This document shows, piece by piece, positions 35,396-43,200 of a DNA stretch of 64,000 bases. The stretch is from NCBI RefSeq assembly GCF_963677005.1, contig NZ_OY781616.1:2613001-2677000 (forward strand), given 5' to 3'. The position numbers and the translations under genes were made by a program. Each line of letters starts with the position of its first letter. The stretch's first letter is position 1. The notes under the pieces are model-generated. The model was not told the origin of the DNA. It saw only the letters and a program-made list of their open reading frames with translations, and did not search any database. Source of the stretch: Maridesulfovibrio sp. GTDB lineage: Bacteria; Desulfobacterota; Desulfovibrionia; Desulfovibrionales; Desulfovibrionaceae.

Positions 35396-35911
35396 TTAAA
35401 CAAGTTTCGCGGCAGCGGCGAGCACTGCATCGTAATCGGGTTCTTCGGTTATTTCCTTTACATACTGGACATACTGTACCGTACCGGTTTTATCCACGAC
35501 AAAAAGTGCGCGGCTGAGCAGGCGAAGCTCCTTGATAAGAACTCCATAGCCTTCGCCCAGGGAACCGGACATGTGGTCGGAAAGGGTCTGAACCGCTTCA
35601 ACCCCGGCTGCTCCGCACCAGCGGGCCTGAGCAAAAGGCAGGTCCATGGATACGGTCAGAATTTTGATGCCTGCATCAAGCTTGGAAGCCTCGGTATTGA
35701 ACCGGCGTGTTTCCATGTCGCAGACAGGGGTATCAAGCGAAGGAACCGTGCTGAGAATAAGCACATTCCCGGCAAAATCAGACAGTTTTTTCGGAGCCAG
35801 ACCGTTATCCACGACAGTAAAGTCCGGAGCCTTTGCGCCGACTTTGATTTCATCGCCAACCAGAGTAAGAGGGTTGCCCTGGAAAGTTATTACACCTGTT
35901 CTTTCTTTCAT
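35396..35911 (-). CDS. tpx: Thiol peroxidase (Tpx)
   Basis: 171 residues, the usual family length. Peroxidatic Cys in TVPSLDTPVCDMETRRF and resolving Cys in FAQARWCGAAGVE. N-terminal VITFQGNPLTLVGDEIKVG is the Tpx signature. Atypical 2-Cys peroxiredoxin that reduces lipid and hydrogen peroxides using thioredoxin, a common defence in anaerobes exposed to oxygen. Single-gene unit. Confidence 0.95.
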   Translation of the reverse strand: MKERTGVITFQGNPLTLVGDEIKVGAKAPDFTVVDNGLAPKKLSDFAGNVLILSTVPSLDTPVCDMETRRFNTEASKLDAGIKILTVSMDLPFAQARWCGAAGVEAVQTLSDHMSGSLGEGYGVLIKELRLLSRALFVVDKTGTVQYVQYVKEITEEPDYDAVLAAAAKLV

Positions 35912-36063
35912 GATTAATACTCCATTTATTTATGCAGAATTTGATAGATATATAGCACAGGGAAAAACTTCCGACAACGATGATCTGAAATTATAATCCC
36001 ACGAAGCAACTCCTATTGAATTCCAAGCCCCTGCGCACTGGGCCTACATGAAACAAAAAGGCG

Positions 36064-37110
36064 TCACACGGAATAAAGGACCACGGATAAGGCCTTGAAA
36101 CAGAACTCGGCCCTATCCCCTTCGCGCAAACCCTTTTCGTCAATACTCCACGAGGTCACGAGGGCACACATGGGAACTCCGCTGTCCGATTCTCCCACCA
36201 CCTCGGCCAGAACCTCCGTCCTTTTTATGGAGGTAATTGTGGCCGGAATAGTGTTTCGCGCCAGAGTGCATTTCTCTTTCAAAGGCTTTATTCCCACCAG
36301 CGGGGCCTTGATGGTTGCCGAGACCGGCGAACCGGATTCAAGATCCAGCCGGTAGAGACTTTCAAGCGTAATAACAGAATCTATTGTCAAACCGTCAGCC
36401 GTTACGAATTCAACATCCGCCAGAACGCCGTCCCTGCGCACGTGGGTGACGTGCCCGACAAAAGTATTACGCGCACTGGTCTTGAGCGCACTTTCTTCAA
36501 GAGCCATGCGCCGAACGATATTCTTGACGTCACTGGCCGACCATTCCTGATAAAATCCCGCAAGGTCGGTAGAGGAGTGCCCAAGCACCTTGCGCACAAC
36601 CCCAAGCGGAACTCCGCTGCGCAGGAGTTCAACCGCTCTGGACTTGCGCAACACACTCGGAGCCCCCAACTGCCGTTCAAATCCGCAGGCAGCTGCCCTG
36701 TCATAAAAAATACGGCGCACATATCCCGGATCAAGCTGAAAAATCTGCCCTTCTATTCCTGCCCCGCTGGGGCCGTTGATAAGAAGCCGCAACTCACGGC
36801 AAACAGACTGAGGCAGAGGCACTTCCCGCTGCTGTCCTTCGCGGCCCAATAAAATCACCGCTCTGGAAAGATCAATATTTTTACGCTCATCCTGGCCGAT
36901 AATTTCGCCGAGTTTGGCGCCGGTATGTCTAAGGATCAGAAAAAGACAGAAAACTCTGGTACGGGATCTGACATAATCGGCACGCGTGACCTTGTCCCGC
37001 CACAGCCGGAATTCCTCTTCCAGCGCGGCAAGTTCACGAGTGTCCAGATGCCGGATATTCCCTGGAACATCAAATACTTCCGATGGAGAAAGTTTACTTT
37101 CACTACTCAT
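36064..37110 (-). CDS. tunR: TunR-type tungstate/molybdate-responsive regulator (recombinase-like domain plus two Mop domains)
   Basis: 348 residues. The N-terminal 200 resemble a tyrosine recombinase: LRHTGAKLGEIIG, then LRKSRAVELLRSGVPLGVVRK, LGHSSTDLAGFYQEW. The first catalytic Arg (normally TGxRxxE) is Lys here and the box-II His is absent, so strand exchange is unlikely. Two Mop/TOBE oxyanion-binding domains follow (about 205-275, SARNTFVGHVTHVRRDGVLAD; and 280-346, LARNTIPATITSIKRTEVLAE). This matches the TunR family described in sulfate reducers, which controls Mo/W uptake. Divergent from modA with a palindrome between them. Confidence 0.85.
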   Translation of the reverse strand: MSSESKLSPSEVFDVPGNIRHLDTRELAALEEEFRLWRDKVTRADYVRSRTRVFCLFLILRHTGAKLGEIIGQDERKNIDLSRAVILLGREGQQREVPLPQSVCRELRLLINGPSGAGIEGQIFQLDPGYVRRIFYDRAAACGFERQLGAPSVLRKSRAVELLRSGVPLGVVRKVLGHSSTDLAGFYQEWSASDVKNIVRRMALEESALKTSARNTFVGHVTHVRRDGVLADVEFVTADGLTIDSVITLESLYRLDLESGSPVSATIKAPLVGIKPLKEKCTLARNTIPATITSIKRTEVLAEVVGESDSGVPMCALVTSWSIDEKGLREGDRAEFCFKALSVVLYSV

Positions 37111-37160
37111 AATGTCCTACTGTCCCGTAAGATGCCAACTCCTGAATATCCCTCCCGATA

Positions 37161-37186
37161 GTCACGTTTTTCAAAAAATACGTGAC
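37161..37186. promoter_or_regulatory. Palindrome in the tunR-modA spacer, candidate TunR operator
   Basis: GTCACGT and ACGTGAC, perfect 7-nt arms, with the inner TTTTTCAAAAAA also nearly self-complementary. It sits about 90 nt upstream of modA. Confidence 0.5.
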
Positions 37187-37275
37187 CGGTTTGAAGGAGA
37201 GACTCATCCTCGCTTAAGGATAAGACACTGATAAAGCCAATTCAGGAAGACCTCAATTTGAAAATGGAGATAAAA

Positions 37276-38010
37276 ATGAAACGCATTCCCTTACTGATTC
37301 TGGTATTGCTTCTGGCGCTGCCCCTTTCCGCCAAGGCTGCCGATCTCATGGTCGCACAGGCCGCAAACTTCATGCCCGCAATGAAGGAAATCATTCCCGC
37401 ATTCAAAAAAGCAACCGGCCTTGAAGCAGAAGCAACCTATACTTCTACCGGAAAACTTTACGGGCAGATCACCAACGGTGCGCCGTTTGATGTTTTTCTT
37501 GCAGCAGACGAGCGCCGCCCCCAGAAGCTGTTCAAGGACGGACTGGCAGAAAAACCCTTCGTATATGCCAAAGGAAAGGTTGTTTTCTGGTCCCTTAACC
37601 ACAAAAGCGCCGGTAGCGGCTGGGTAAAAGCCCTTGAAAGCGGAAAACTGCACAAAATAGCCATTGCCAATACGGAAACAGCTCCTTACGGAACAGCCGC
37701 AATGACGGCTCTCAAGAAAGTCGGCCTGTGGGATAAAATGCAGTCTGAACTGGTATACGCCCAGTCCATCGCACAGGTATTCCAGTTCGCATCCAGCGGC
37801 GCAGCTGACGCCGGTTTCTGTGCCTACTCTTCCATGTTCACACCCAAGGGCAAAAGCGGCAGCTTCAGTGTTGTCACCGAAGCTCCTCCGGTTATCCAGG
37901 CTGCCTGTGTACTCAAATCTTCCGAACACAAGGAAGCCGCAGCGAAATTCGTAAAATTCCTGAGCAGCCCTGCAGTCCAGGCTATCAAGAAAAAATACGG
38001 TTATGACTAA
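37276..38010 (+). CDS. modA: Molybdate/tungstate-binding protein ModA
   Basis: 244 residues from ATG 37276 (GGAG 6 nt upstream). Signal peptide IPLLILVLLLALPLSAKA-A. ModA blocks: DLMVAQAANFMPAMKEIIPAF, TSTGKLYGQITNGAPFDVFL, DERRPQKL, IANTETAPYGTAAM and AGFCAYSSM. Periplasmic oxyanion-binding component. First of six tightly packed genes (modA-modB-modC-modA2-modB2-DUF364), each overlapping or nearly touching the next. Confidence 0.9.
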   Translation: MKRIPLLILVLLLALPLSAKAADLMVAQAANFMPAMKEIIPAFKKATGLEAEATYTSTGKLYGQITNGAPFDVFLAADERRPQKLFKDGLAEKPFVYAKGKVVFWSLNHKSAGSGWVKALESGKLHKIAIANTETAPYGTAAMTALKKVGLWDKMQSELVYAQSIAQVFQFASSGAADAGFCAYSSMFTPKGKSGSFSVVTEAPPVIQAACVLKSSEHKEAAAKFVKFLSSPAVQAIKKKYGYD

Positions 38011-38675
38011 TGGACTTTTATCCTCTCTATATATCAGCAAAACTGGCTGTGGCCACTACTCTTTTTATTCCGGTGGTGGCCGCACCAACAGCCTACTTGC
38101 TGGCCTTCTTTGACTTCAGAGGCAAGAGTTTGATTGATGCTGTTGTGTCTCTCCCAATGGTGCTTCCTCCCACGGTCCTTGGTTTCGGACTACTCGTCGT
38201 GATGGGTCCCCAAGGACCGATGGGAGGACTATGGAAAGACCTTACCGGAGAGCGTATGGTTTTCAGTTTTTCCGGCATCCTGCTCGCCTCTATGATTTAC
38301 AATCTGCCTTTCGCTGTGCAGCCCATGAGGGCCGCCTTTGAGAAGCTGGACATCCGACTGCTTGAAAACGCCGCCGTGCTGGGCCTTAGTCCAGCGGCTG
38401 CGTTTTTCAGGGTTGTGCTGCCCAACAGCCTTCCGGGCCTGGCGGCTTCGGGAATGCTGGTCTTCGCCCACAGCCTCGGAGAATTCGGGGTTATCTTGAT
38501 GGTCGGGGGAAGCATACCCGGGTCGACCAAAGTGGCATCCATCGCGATCTACGAAGCAGTAGAGGCCATGCGTTATGATGACGCTTTGTATATGTCCCTG
38601 TCAATAATTCCGGTCAGCTTTATGGCTCTTCTTGCAATCAATCATCTCAATAAAGTAAGCAGGAGAAGATCATGA
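38010..38675 (+). CDS. modB: Molybdate ABC transporter permease ModB
   Basis: 221 residues with five membrane segments. EAA-type loop ENAAVLGLSPAAAFFRVVLPNSLPG is the ModC docking site, and SLPMVLPPTVLGFGLLVVMG is typical of ModB. The start ATG overlaps the modA stop by one base. Confidence 0.92.
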   Translation: MDFYPLYISAKLAVATTLFIPVVAAPTAYLLAFFDFRGKSLIDAVVSLPMVLPPTVLGFGLLVVMGPQGPMGGLWKDLTGERMVFSFSGILLASMIYNLPFAVQPMRAAFEKLDIRLLENAAVLGLSPAAAFFRVVLPNSLPGLAASGMLVFAHSLGEFGVILMVGGSIPGSTKVASIAIYEAVEAMRYDDALYMSLSIIPVSFMALLAINHLNKVSRRRS

Positions 38676-39376
38676 CCCTGACCCTCAAGATCAGGAAACA
38701 GCTGCCCAACTTTGCGTTGGACGTCTCCCTTGCATGTAAACCGGGAACTCTTACCGCGATTGTAGGACCTTCCGGAGCCGGCAAAAGTACCCTGGTACGC
38801 ATCATCGCCGGTCTTGACAAGCCAGACTCCGGCTTCATCTCCCTGAAAGACACCGTCTGGTGTGATACGGATAGCAAGCAGTTCCTCCCCCCGCGCAAAA
38901 GAGGGCTGGGTTTGGTATTCCAGGAGTACACCCTGTTCCCCCACCTCAACGTCCGCAAGAACGTTGCTTTTGCGGCAGTGGACCCGGAATGTGTTTCCGG
39001 CCTGCTGCAGAAATTCGGGATATCCCACATTGCGGAAAGCAAGCCTGCCAACATCTCCGGCGGAGAACGCCAGAGAGCGGCATTCTGCCAGGCTCTGGCA
39101 CGGGAACCGGTACTGCTGCTGCTTGATGAGCCCTTTTCCGCTCTGGACATAGCAACCAGAGAAGGCCTTCGCAAAGAACTCCTGGACCTGAAAAGCGAAC
39201 TGAATATCCCCATAATACACGTGACACATGACCTTGAGGAAGCCTTCTATCTGGCCGACTCAATATTCGTAATGGAAAACGGCAAGCCTTCACCGCAGTG
39301 GCTGGAACGCCAGAAGAACAGGTTCTGCAATTCCAACCATCAAAAGCCGCATCTTGAACTCGTGGAGAACATGTAA
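38672..39376 (+). CDS. modC: Molybdate ABC transporter ATPase ModC
   Basis: 234 residues. Walker A VGPSGAGKSTLV, Q-loop VFQEYTLFPHLN, signature NISGGERQRAAFCQALA, Walker B LLLLDEPFSALD and His-loop VTHDLEEAF. It lacks the C-terminal Mop domain of E. coli ModC, so oxyanion feedback may lie with TunR. It overlaps modB (ATGA). It is the only ATPase for two permeases in this operon. Confidence 0.92.
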   Translation: MTLTLKIRKQLPNFALDVSLACKPGTLTAIVGPSGAGKSTLVRIIAGLDKPDSGFISLKDTVWCDTDSKQFLPPRKRGLGLVFQEYTLFPHLNVRKNVAFAAVDPECVSGLLQKFGISHIAESKPANISGGERQRAAFCQALAREPVLLLLDEPFSALDIATREGLRKELLDLKSELNIPIIHVTHDLEEAFYLADSIFVMENGKPSPQWLERQKNRFCNSNHQKPHLELVENM

Positions 39377-40095
39377 TGAAAAAAATAATCTTGCTGCTGC
39401 TTCTGCTGGCATTAAGCATCCCCGCAGCAGCACAGGCAAAAATAGTCATTGCCTCCGGCGCCGGTTACCGTTCGCTGGTAGACAAGATTGCCGATGCATA
39501 TACAGCAAAAACCGGTAATGAGGTTGAACGGATATACGGCAACATGGCCCGTGTAACCGCACAGGCCAAAAACAGCGGAACCGTGGACATGGTCCTGGGC
39601 GACAAGAGTTTTCTCGACAAGTCGAAACTGGACTGTTGCGCACAGCAGAAAGTTGGCCGGGGCAAACTTGTTATCGCATTTCCGAAAGGAAGCAAGTTTA
39701 CCGGTGTTGACGATCTGCTTGCAGCCGATGTTAAACGCATAGCTCTCCCTGACACCAAACGGGCCATCTACGGCAAAGCTGCCATGCAGTACCTGCACAC
39801 CAAGGGTGTGTTTGATAAGGTAGAACCGAAATTGCTCATGGTTGCCACGGTACCGCAGTCGGCTTCCTACGTTGTCGCAGGAGAAGTGGACTACGCTTTT
39901 ATCAACATGACCCATGCCCGCAAAATCAAAAATTCAATCGGTGGATTCGTGGTTGTGGACGAATCGGCATACACGCCCATAACCATTATAGTGGAACAGA
40001 TGTCCCAGTCCACACATCCTGAAGAATGCGTCCAGTTCATGGACTTTCTGAAAACAGACGCTGCCCGCAAAATTGTCGCAGCTCATGGGATGTAG
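39376..40095 (+). CDS. Second oxyanion-binding protein (ModA-like)
   Basis: 239 residues, signal peptide IILLLLLLALSIPAAAQA-K. Family features: IVIASGAGYRSLVDKIADAY, VERIYGNMARVTAQAKNSGTV, VMVLGDKSF-like DMVLGDKSF, IALPDTKRAIYGKAAMQYL and VDYAFINMTHARK. It is clearly diverged from the ModA encoded upstream. It may bind tungstate, molybdate or a related anion, or a metal-chelate. Starts on the modC stop. Confidence 0.85.
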   Translation: MKKIILLLLLLALSIPAAAQAKIVIASGAGYRSLVDKIADAYTAKTGNEVERIYGNMARVTAQAKNSGTVDMVLGDKSFLDKSKLDCCAQQKVGRGKLVIAFPKGSKFTGVDDLLAADVKRIALPDTKRAIYGKAAMQYLHTKGVFDKVEPKLLMVATVPQSASYVVAGEVDYAFINMTHARKIKNSIGGFVVVDESAYTPITIIVEQMSQSTHPEECVQFMDFLKTDAARKIVAAHGM

Positions 40096-40104
40096 GCGAA
40101 TGAA

Positions 40105-40776
40105 ATGGATTTAGCAGCGATCCTTACGGACAGTGCAACACTTACTCCCCTAACCCTTTCTGCAAAAGTTCTGGCCGCATCGGGAACCCTGCAGCTGCTG
40201 GCAGGGGTCCCGCTGGCCTTCTGGCTGGCCAGAAAAAGGGGACTGCTGCACAATCTGGTAGATACGGCTGTAACACTGCCACTGGTGTTTCCGCCGGTAG
40301 CCACAGGGTTCGTACTGCTGCTCCTGCTGGGACGCAACGGACCGGCCTCGGCACTTTTCGGAGATAACATAATTTTCGGTTTCCCCGGCCTGGTTGTGGC
40401 CGGGTTTGTAGCAGGACTTCCCCTGCTGGTAAAACCGGTACAGGCGGACCTGAAATCTGCTGAAGCGGCAAAACTGACTGAAGTTGCCGCAGTGCTTGGC
40501 AAATCGGACACAGTCATCTTTTTCCGGGTACTGCTCCCCTGCGCGAGGAGAAGCATCATGGCGGGGCTGCTTCTGGCTCTGGCCAGATCTCTTGGAGAGG
40601 TAGGAATGACTCTGATGCTGGGCGGCAATGTTATCGGCAGAACAAACACTCTTTCATTGGAAATATATAATGCTGTTTTCAATGGGGAATTCGATAGGGC
40701 CGCGGTGCTTTCCATAATAATCGGCATTGCATCTGTCTCCCTTTTTACGATACTCAAAAAAGTGTCCGATTCATAA
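40105..40776 (+). CDS. Second ModB-like permease
   Basis: 223 residues, five to six membrane segments. EAA loop AAVLGKSDTVIFFRVLLPCA and VTLPLVFPPVATGFVLLLLLG parallel ModB. Follows the second binding protein by 9 nt. With no second ATPase, both permeases presumably share ModC. Confidence 0.87.
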   Translation: MDLAAILTDSATLTPLTLSAKVLAASGTLQLLAGVPLAFWLARKRGLLHNLVDTAVTLPLVFPPVATGFVLLLLLGRNGPASALFGDNIIFGFPGLVVAGFVAGLPLLVKPVQADLKSAEAAKLTEVAAVLGKSDTVIFFRVLLPCARRSIMAGLLLALARSLGEVGMTLMLGGNVIGRTNTLSLEIYNAVFNGEFDRAAVLSIIIGIASVSLFTILKKVSDS

Positions 40777-40804
40777 TAAGCACCAACGATACTAAGGAAG
40801 AACA

Positions 40805-41536
40805 ATGAGCAAATCAGTATTAAAGGAAATTCAGTCCAGAGCTTACGACATCTGGAAAGAAGCCGGTATTCTTGACGAAAACATTGACGTAACGGCAAGG
40901 ACCCTCAGCACGGAGGAAGCCATCGGCAACCCCGAAGGCGACGATTTCCCCCTTCTCAGAGGGAAGGAAAGGCTGATGGAAGCGGATTTTCGCGGTTCCA
41001 AGGGTCAGGCTTTTACCGACCGATTCGGAAATTTCAACACCAGCCTGCGCGAAATAGCCGAAATGGAACTGGAAAACAATTTTCGCAGAGCCATTTTCGT
41101 TTCCGCGCTGAATGCGGTTCAGCGCAGCCTGGGAAATACGGAACGCACGATCCACTGCAAGGATGAAGGTCCTGCCCTGTGTGCGCCGCAACTGGCCGAT
41201 TACATTGCAGACAAGTACGGCGCGCCTAAACTCGGGCTGGTCGGGTATCAGCCGGCCATGATCAAGGTTTTATCCGGACGCTTCAATATGCGCATAGTTG
41301 ATCTCGACCCGGATAATATCGGTACGGTCAAGTGCGGAATTACCGTTGAAGGACCGGACAGCACGGCGGAGGTCTTGGACGATGTCAACCTTCTGGTTGT
41401 CACCGGGTCAACCATTGTTAACGATACGCTGGGAAATTTCCTGCGTGATGACAAGCCCACCATATTCTTCGGAACAACCGTTGCCGCGGCAGCGGATATG
41501 ATGGGCTGGGAGAGATTCTGCTGCCAGAGCGATTAA
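40805..41536 (+). CDS. DUF364 family protein
   Basis: 243 residues, cytoplasmic. The C-terminal DUF364 (putative metal-chelation) domain has GAPKLGLVGYQPAMIKVLSG, MRIVDLDPDNIG, LLVVTGSTIVNDTLGNFL and IFFGTTVAAAADMMGWERF. The N-terminus resembles an enolase-like cap. Related genes occur beside iron or molybdenum transport genes and may handle a metal or chelate in the cytoplasm. Last gene of the mod operon. Confidence 0.8.
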   Translation: MSKSVLKEIQSRAYDIWKEAGILDENIDVTARTLSTEEAIGNPEGDDFPLLRGKERLMEADFRGSKGQAFTDRFGNFNTSLREIAEMELENNFRRAIFVSALNAVQRSLGNTERTIHCKDEGPALCAPQLADYIADKYGAPKLGLVGYQPAMIKVLSGRFNMRIVDLDPDNIGTVKCGITVEGPDSTAEVLDDVNLLVVTGSTIVNDTLGNFLRDDKPTIFFGTTVAAAADMMGWERFCCQSD

Positions 41537-41566
41537 CAATAATTAAATTTCACCCCTCCCTTTACC

Positions 41567-41692
41567 TGGCCGGGTCGGTTCTGAAAAACCGGCTCGGTCC
41601 CCTCTGAAACAGGTTAAAAGGCGTATGCATCTGACACATACGTCATTTAATACTGTGTCTGAATGACACACCTTCTTTACGCCCTTTTTTTA
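41567..41692 (+). terminator. Hairpins ending the mod operon
   Basis: A first stem pairs GGCCGGGTCGGTT with AACCGGCTCGGTCC (41567-41600). A second, longer structure pairs AAAAGGCGTA (41615-41624) with TACGCCCTTTT and a run of T (to 41692), and encloses GACACA/TGTGTC arms. Together they should stop transcription from the mod operon. Confidence 0.5.
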
Positions 41693-41707
41693 TGCGCAAT
41701 TTCACAG

Positions 41708-41727
41708 ATTATATTTGATATAATTTT
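41708..41727. repeat. AT-rich perfect palindrome
   Basis: ATTATAT and ATATAAT around TTG, in the otherwise gene-free stretch 41693-41955. Confidence 0.35.
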
Positions 41728-41957
41728 TGATTGAGCCGCTCCTTGCAATTTTCACAAAAATTTAATGATCCAGTTTGCAATCCACATAATTCTCCAACTC
41801 TTTGTTTTTATTTAATATGCCATTTTGGACCTAATTTTGCTTAGTGTACCCTACAGGATAGCAACACGAGTGCGATCCCGTACGAGTGGACTGAGCATGT
41901 TTTCCTTTCCGAATATTTCAGCCCCGGCTCAAATAGACATTACATTCTCATCCGCCA

Positions 41958-42021
41958 GGACATAAGATCAACAAGCTGTTTTTTACATAATTACAGACTG
42001 TTATGTCCAAAAATTATGTCT
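41958..42021. promoter_or_regulatory. Cluster of four (GG)ACATAA half-sites upstream of the molybdopterin-binding gene
   Basis: GGACATAA (41958-41965) and TTATGTCC (42001-42008) are perfect 8-nt inverted arms. ACATAA (41985-41990) and ATTATGTC (42013-42020) add two more half-sites. The cluster lies about 100-150 nt before ATG 42114 and could be a repressor or activator site for the aldehyde oxidoreductase region. Confidence 0.45.
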
Positions 42022-42113
42022 TTTTTGATAGATTCATGATTCTTAAGCCAACCGGCGGTTGATTCTGCCGGGAGCAATTTGGTTACCATTTTCAACACCC
42101 GGAGCCTTAACAC

Positions 42114-43133
42114 ATGATGAAAACAGTTCCTGTACAGGACTCCATCGGCAACGTTCTCTGTCATGACATGACTCGCATAGTTCCCGGCGAATGCAAGGAG
42201 CCGGCTTTCAGAAAAGGGCACATCATCACCCCTGACGACATCCCGGTAATGCTCGAAATAGGTAAGGAGCACATTTACATCCTGACCCTGGAAGAAGGGC
42301 AGCTGCATGAAAATACCGCCGCCGAAAGAATAGCCAAGGCAGCGGCTGGGCCGGGAATTACACTGACTGAAATATGCGAAGGCCGCATTAACATGACAGC
42401 TTCGCCCGGCCTGCTTTCGATCAATGTTGAAGCCCTCAACCGGATAAACTCGATCGACGAAGTGGTACTTGCCACCATGCACAACGGCATCCAGATAACT
42501 GAACCTAGAGATGTCGCCGGAACCCGCGTGGTTCCCCTGGTTGTAGACGAAAGCAAGGTTATTCAGGTGGAAGAAATCTGTCGGGAATGCGGTCCCATCG
42601 TCAGTGTCAAACCTTTCCGCAATCTCAAAGTAGGCCTTATCACCACCGGAAGCGAAGTCTATCACGGCAGAATCAAGGACAAATTCGGTCCTGTAATCCG
42701 CAAAAAATTTTCGCAGCTCAACTCTGAAGTCATTCACCAGACATTCGTGAGTGATGACCCGGAAATGACCTGCAGTGCCATTTTTCAATCAATTGAAGAA
42801 GGTGCGGAAATGGTGGTTCTGACCGGAGGAATGAGTGTCGACCCCGACGACCAGACTCCTTCAAGCATCAGAGCCACCGGAGCGGAAGTTGTAACCTACG
42901 GGTCACCTACCTTTCCCGGCGTAATGTTCATGCTCGCATACTTAAACGGTGTGCCCATCGTTGGACTGCCGGGATGCGTAATGTACTTCCGTGCAAGCAT
43001 TTTCGATCTGATTGTTCCGCGGATTGTCGCCGGCGAACGTCCCTCCCGCAATGAAATAGCCGAACTGGGCCACGGCGGCTTCTGCGCAGGATGCGACACT
43101 TGTCGGTATCCGCTCTGTTCCTTTGGAAAATAA
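42114..43133 (+). CDS. MoeA-like molybdopterin-binding protein
   Basis: 339 residues. N-terminal half of unclear fold; MoCF/MoeA-type domain from about 180: LKVGLITTGSEVYHGRI, VVLTGGMSVDPDDQTPSSI and NGVPIVGLPGCVMYF. A C-terminal Cys cluster (FCAGCDTCRYPLCSFGK) is not found in MoeA and may bind metal. It probably handles molybdopterin for the aldehyde oxidoreductase encoded 67 nt downstream. CGGAG precedes the ATG weakly. Confidence 0.82.
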   Translation: MMKTVPVQDSIGNVLCHDMTRIVPGECKEPAFRKGHIITPDDIPVMLEIGKEHIYILTLEEGQLHENTAAERIAKAAAGPGITLTEICEGRINMTASPGLLSINVEALNRINSIDEVVLATMHNGIQITEPRDVAGTRVVPLVVDESKVIQVEEICRECGPIVSVKPFRNLKVGLITTGSEVYHGRIKDKFGPVIRKKFSQLNSEVIHQTFVSDDPEMTCSAIFQSIEEGAEMVVLTGGMSVDPDDQTPSSIRATGAEVVTYGSPTFPGVMFMLAYLNGVPIVGLPGCVMYFRASIFDLIVPRIVAGERPSRNEIAELGHGGFCAGCDTCRYPLCSFGK

Positions 43134-43200
43134 AGGAAAGCACGACGTCCGCAAGGCGTCTGGGAATAAAAAACAGCAGTAATTTAAGGAGGTTTTTTTC

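Noticed and set aside
36064..37110. Active phage integrase
   Set aside because: Catalytic residues are degraded and two Mop domains are fused; context is metal transport.
41537..42113. Molybdenum-cofactor riboswitch before the molybdopterin-binding gene
   Set aside because: Expected by context, but I could not find its conserved sequence blocks; the inverted half-sites suggest a protein regulator instead.
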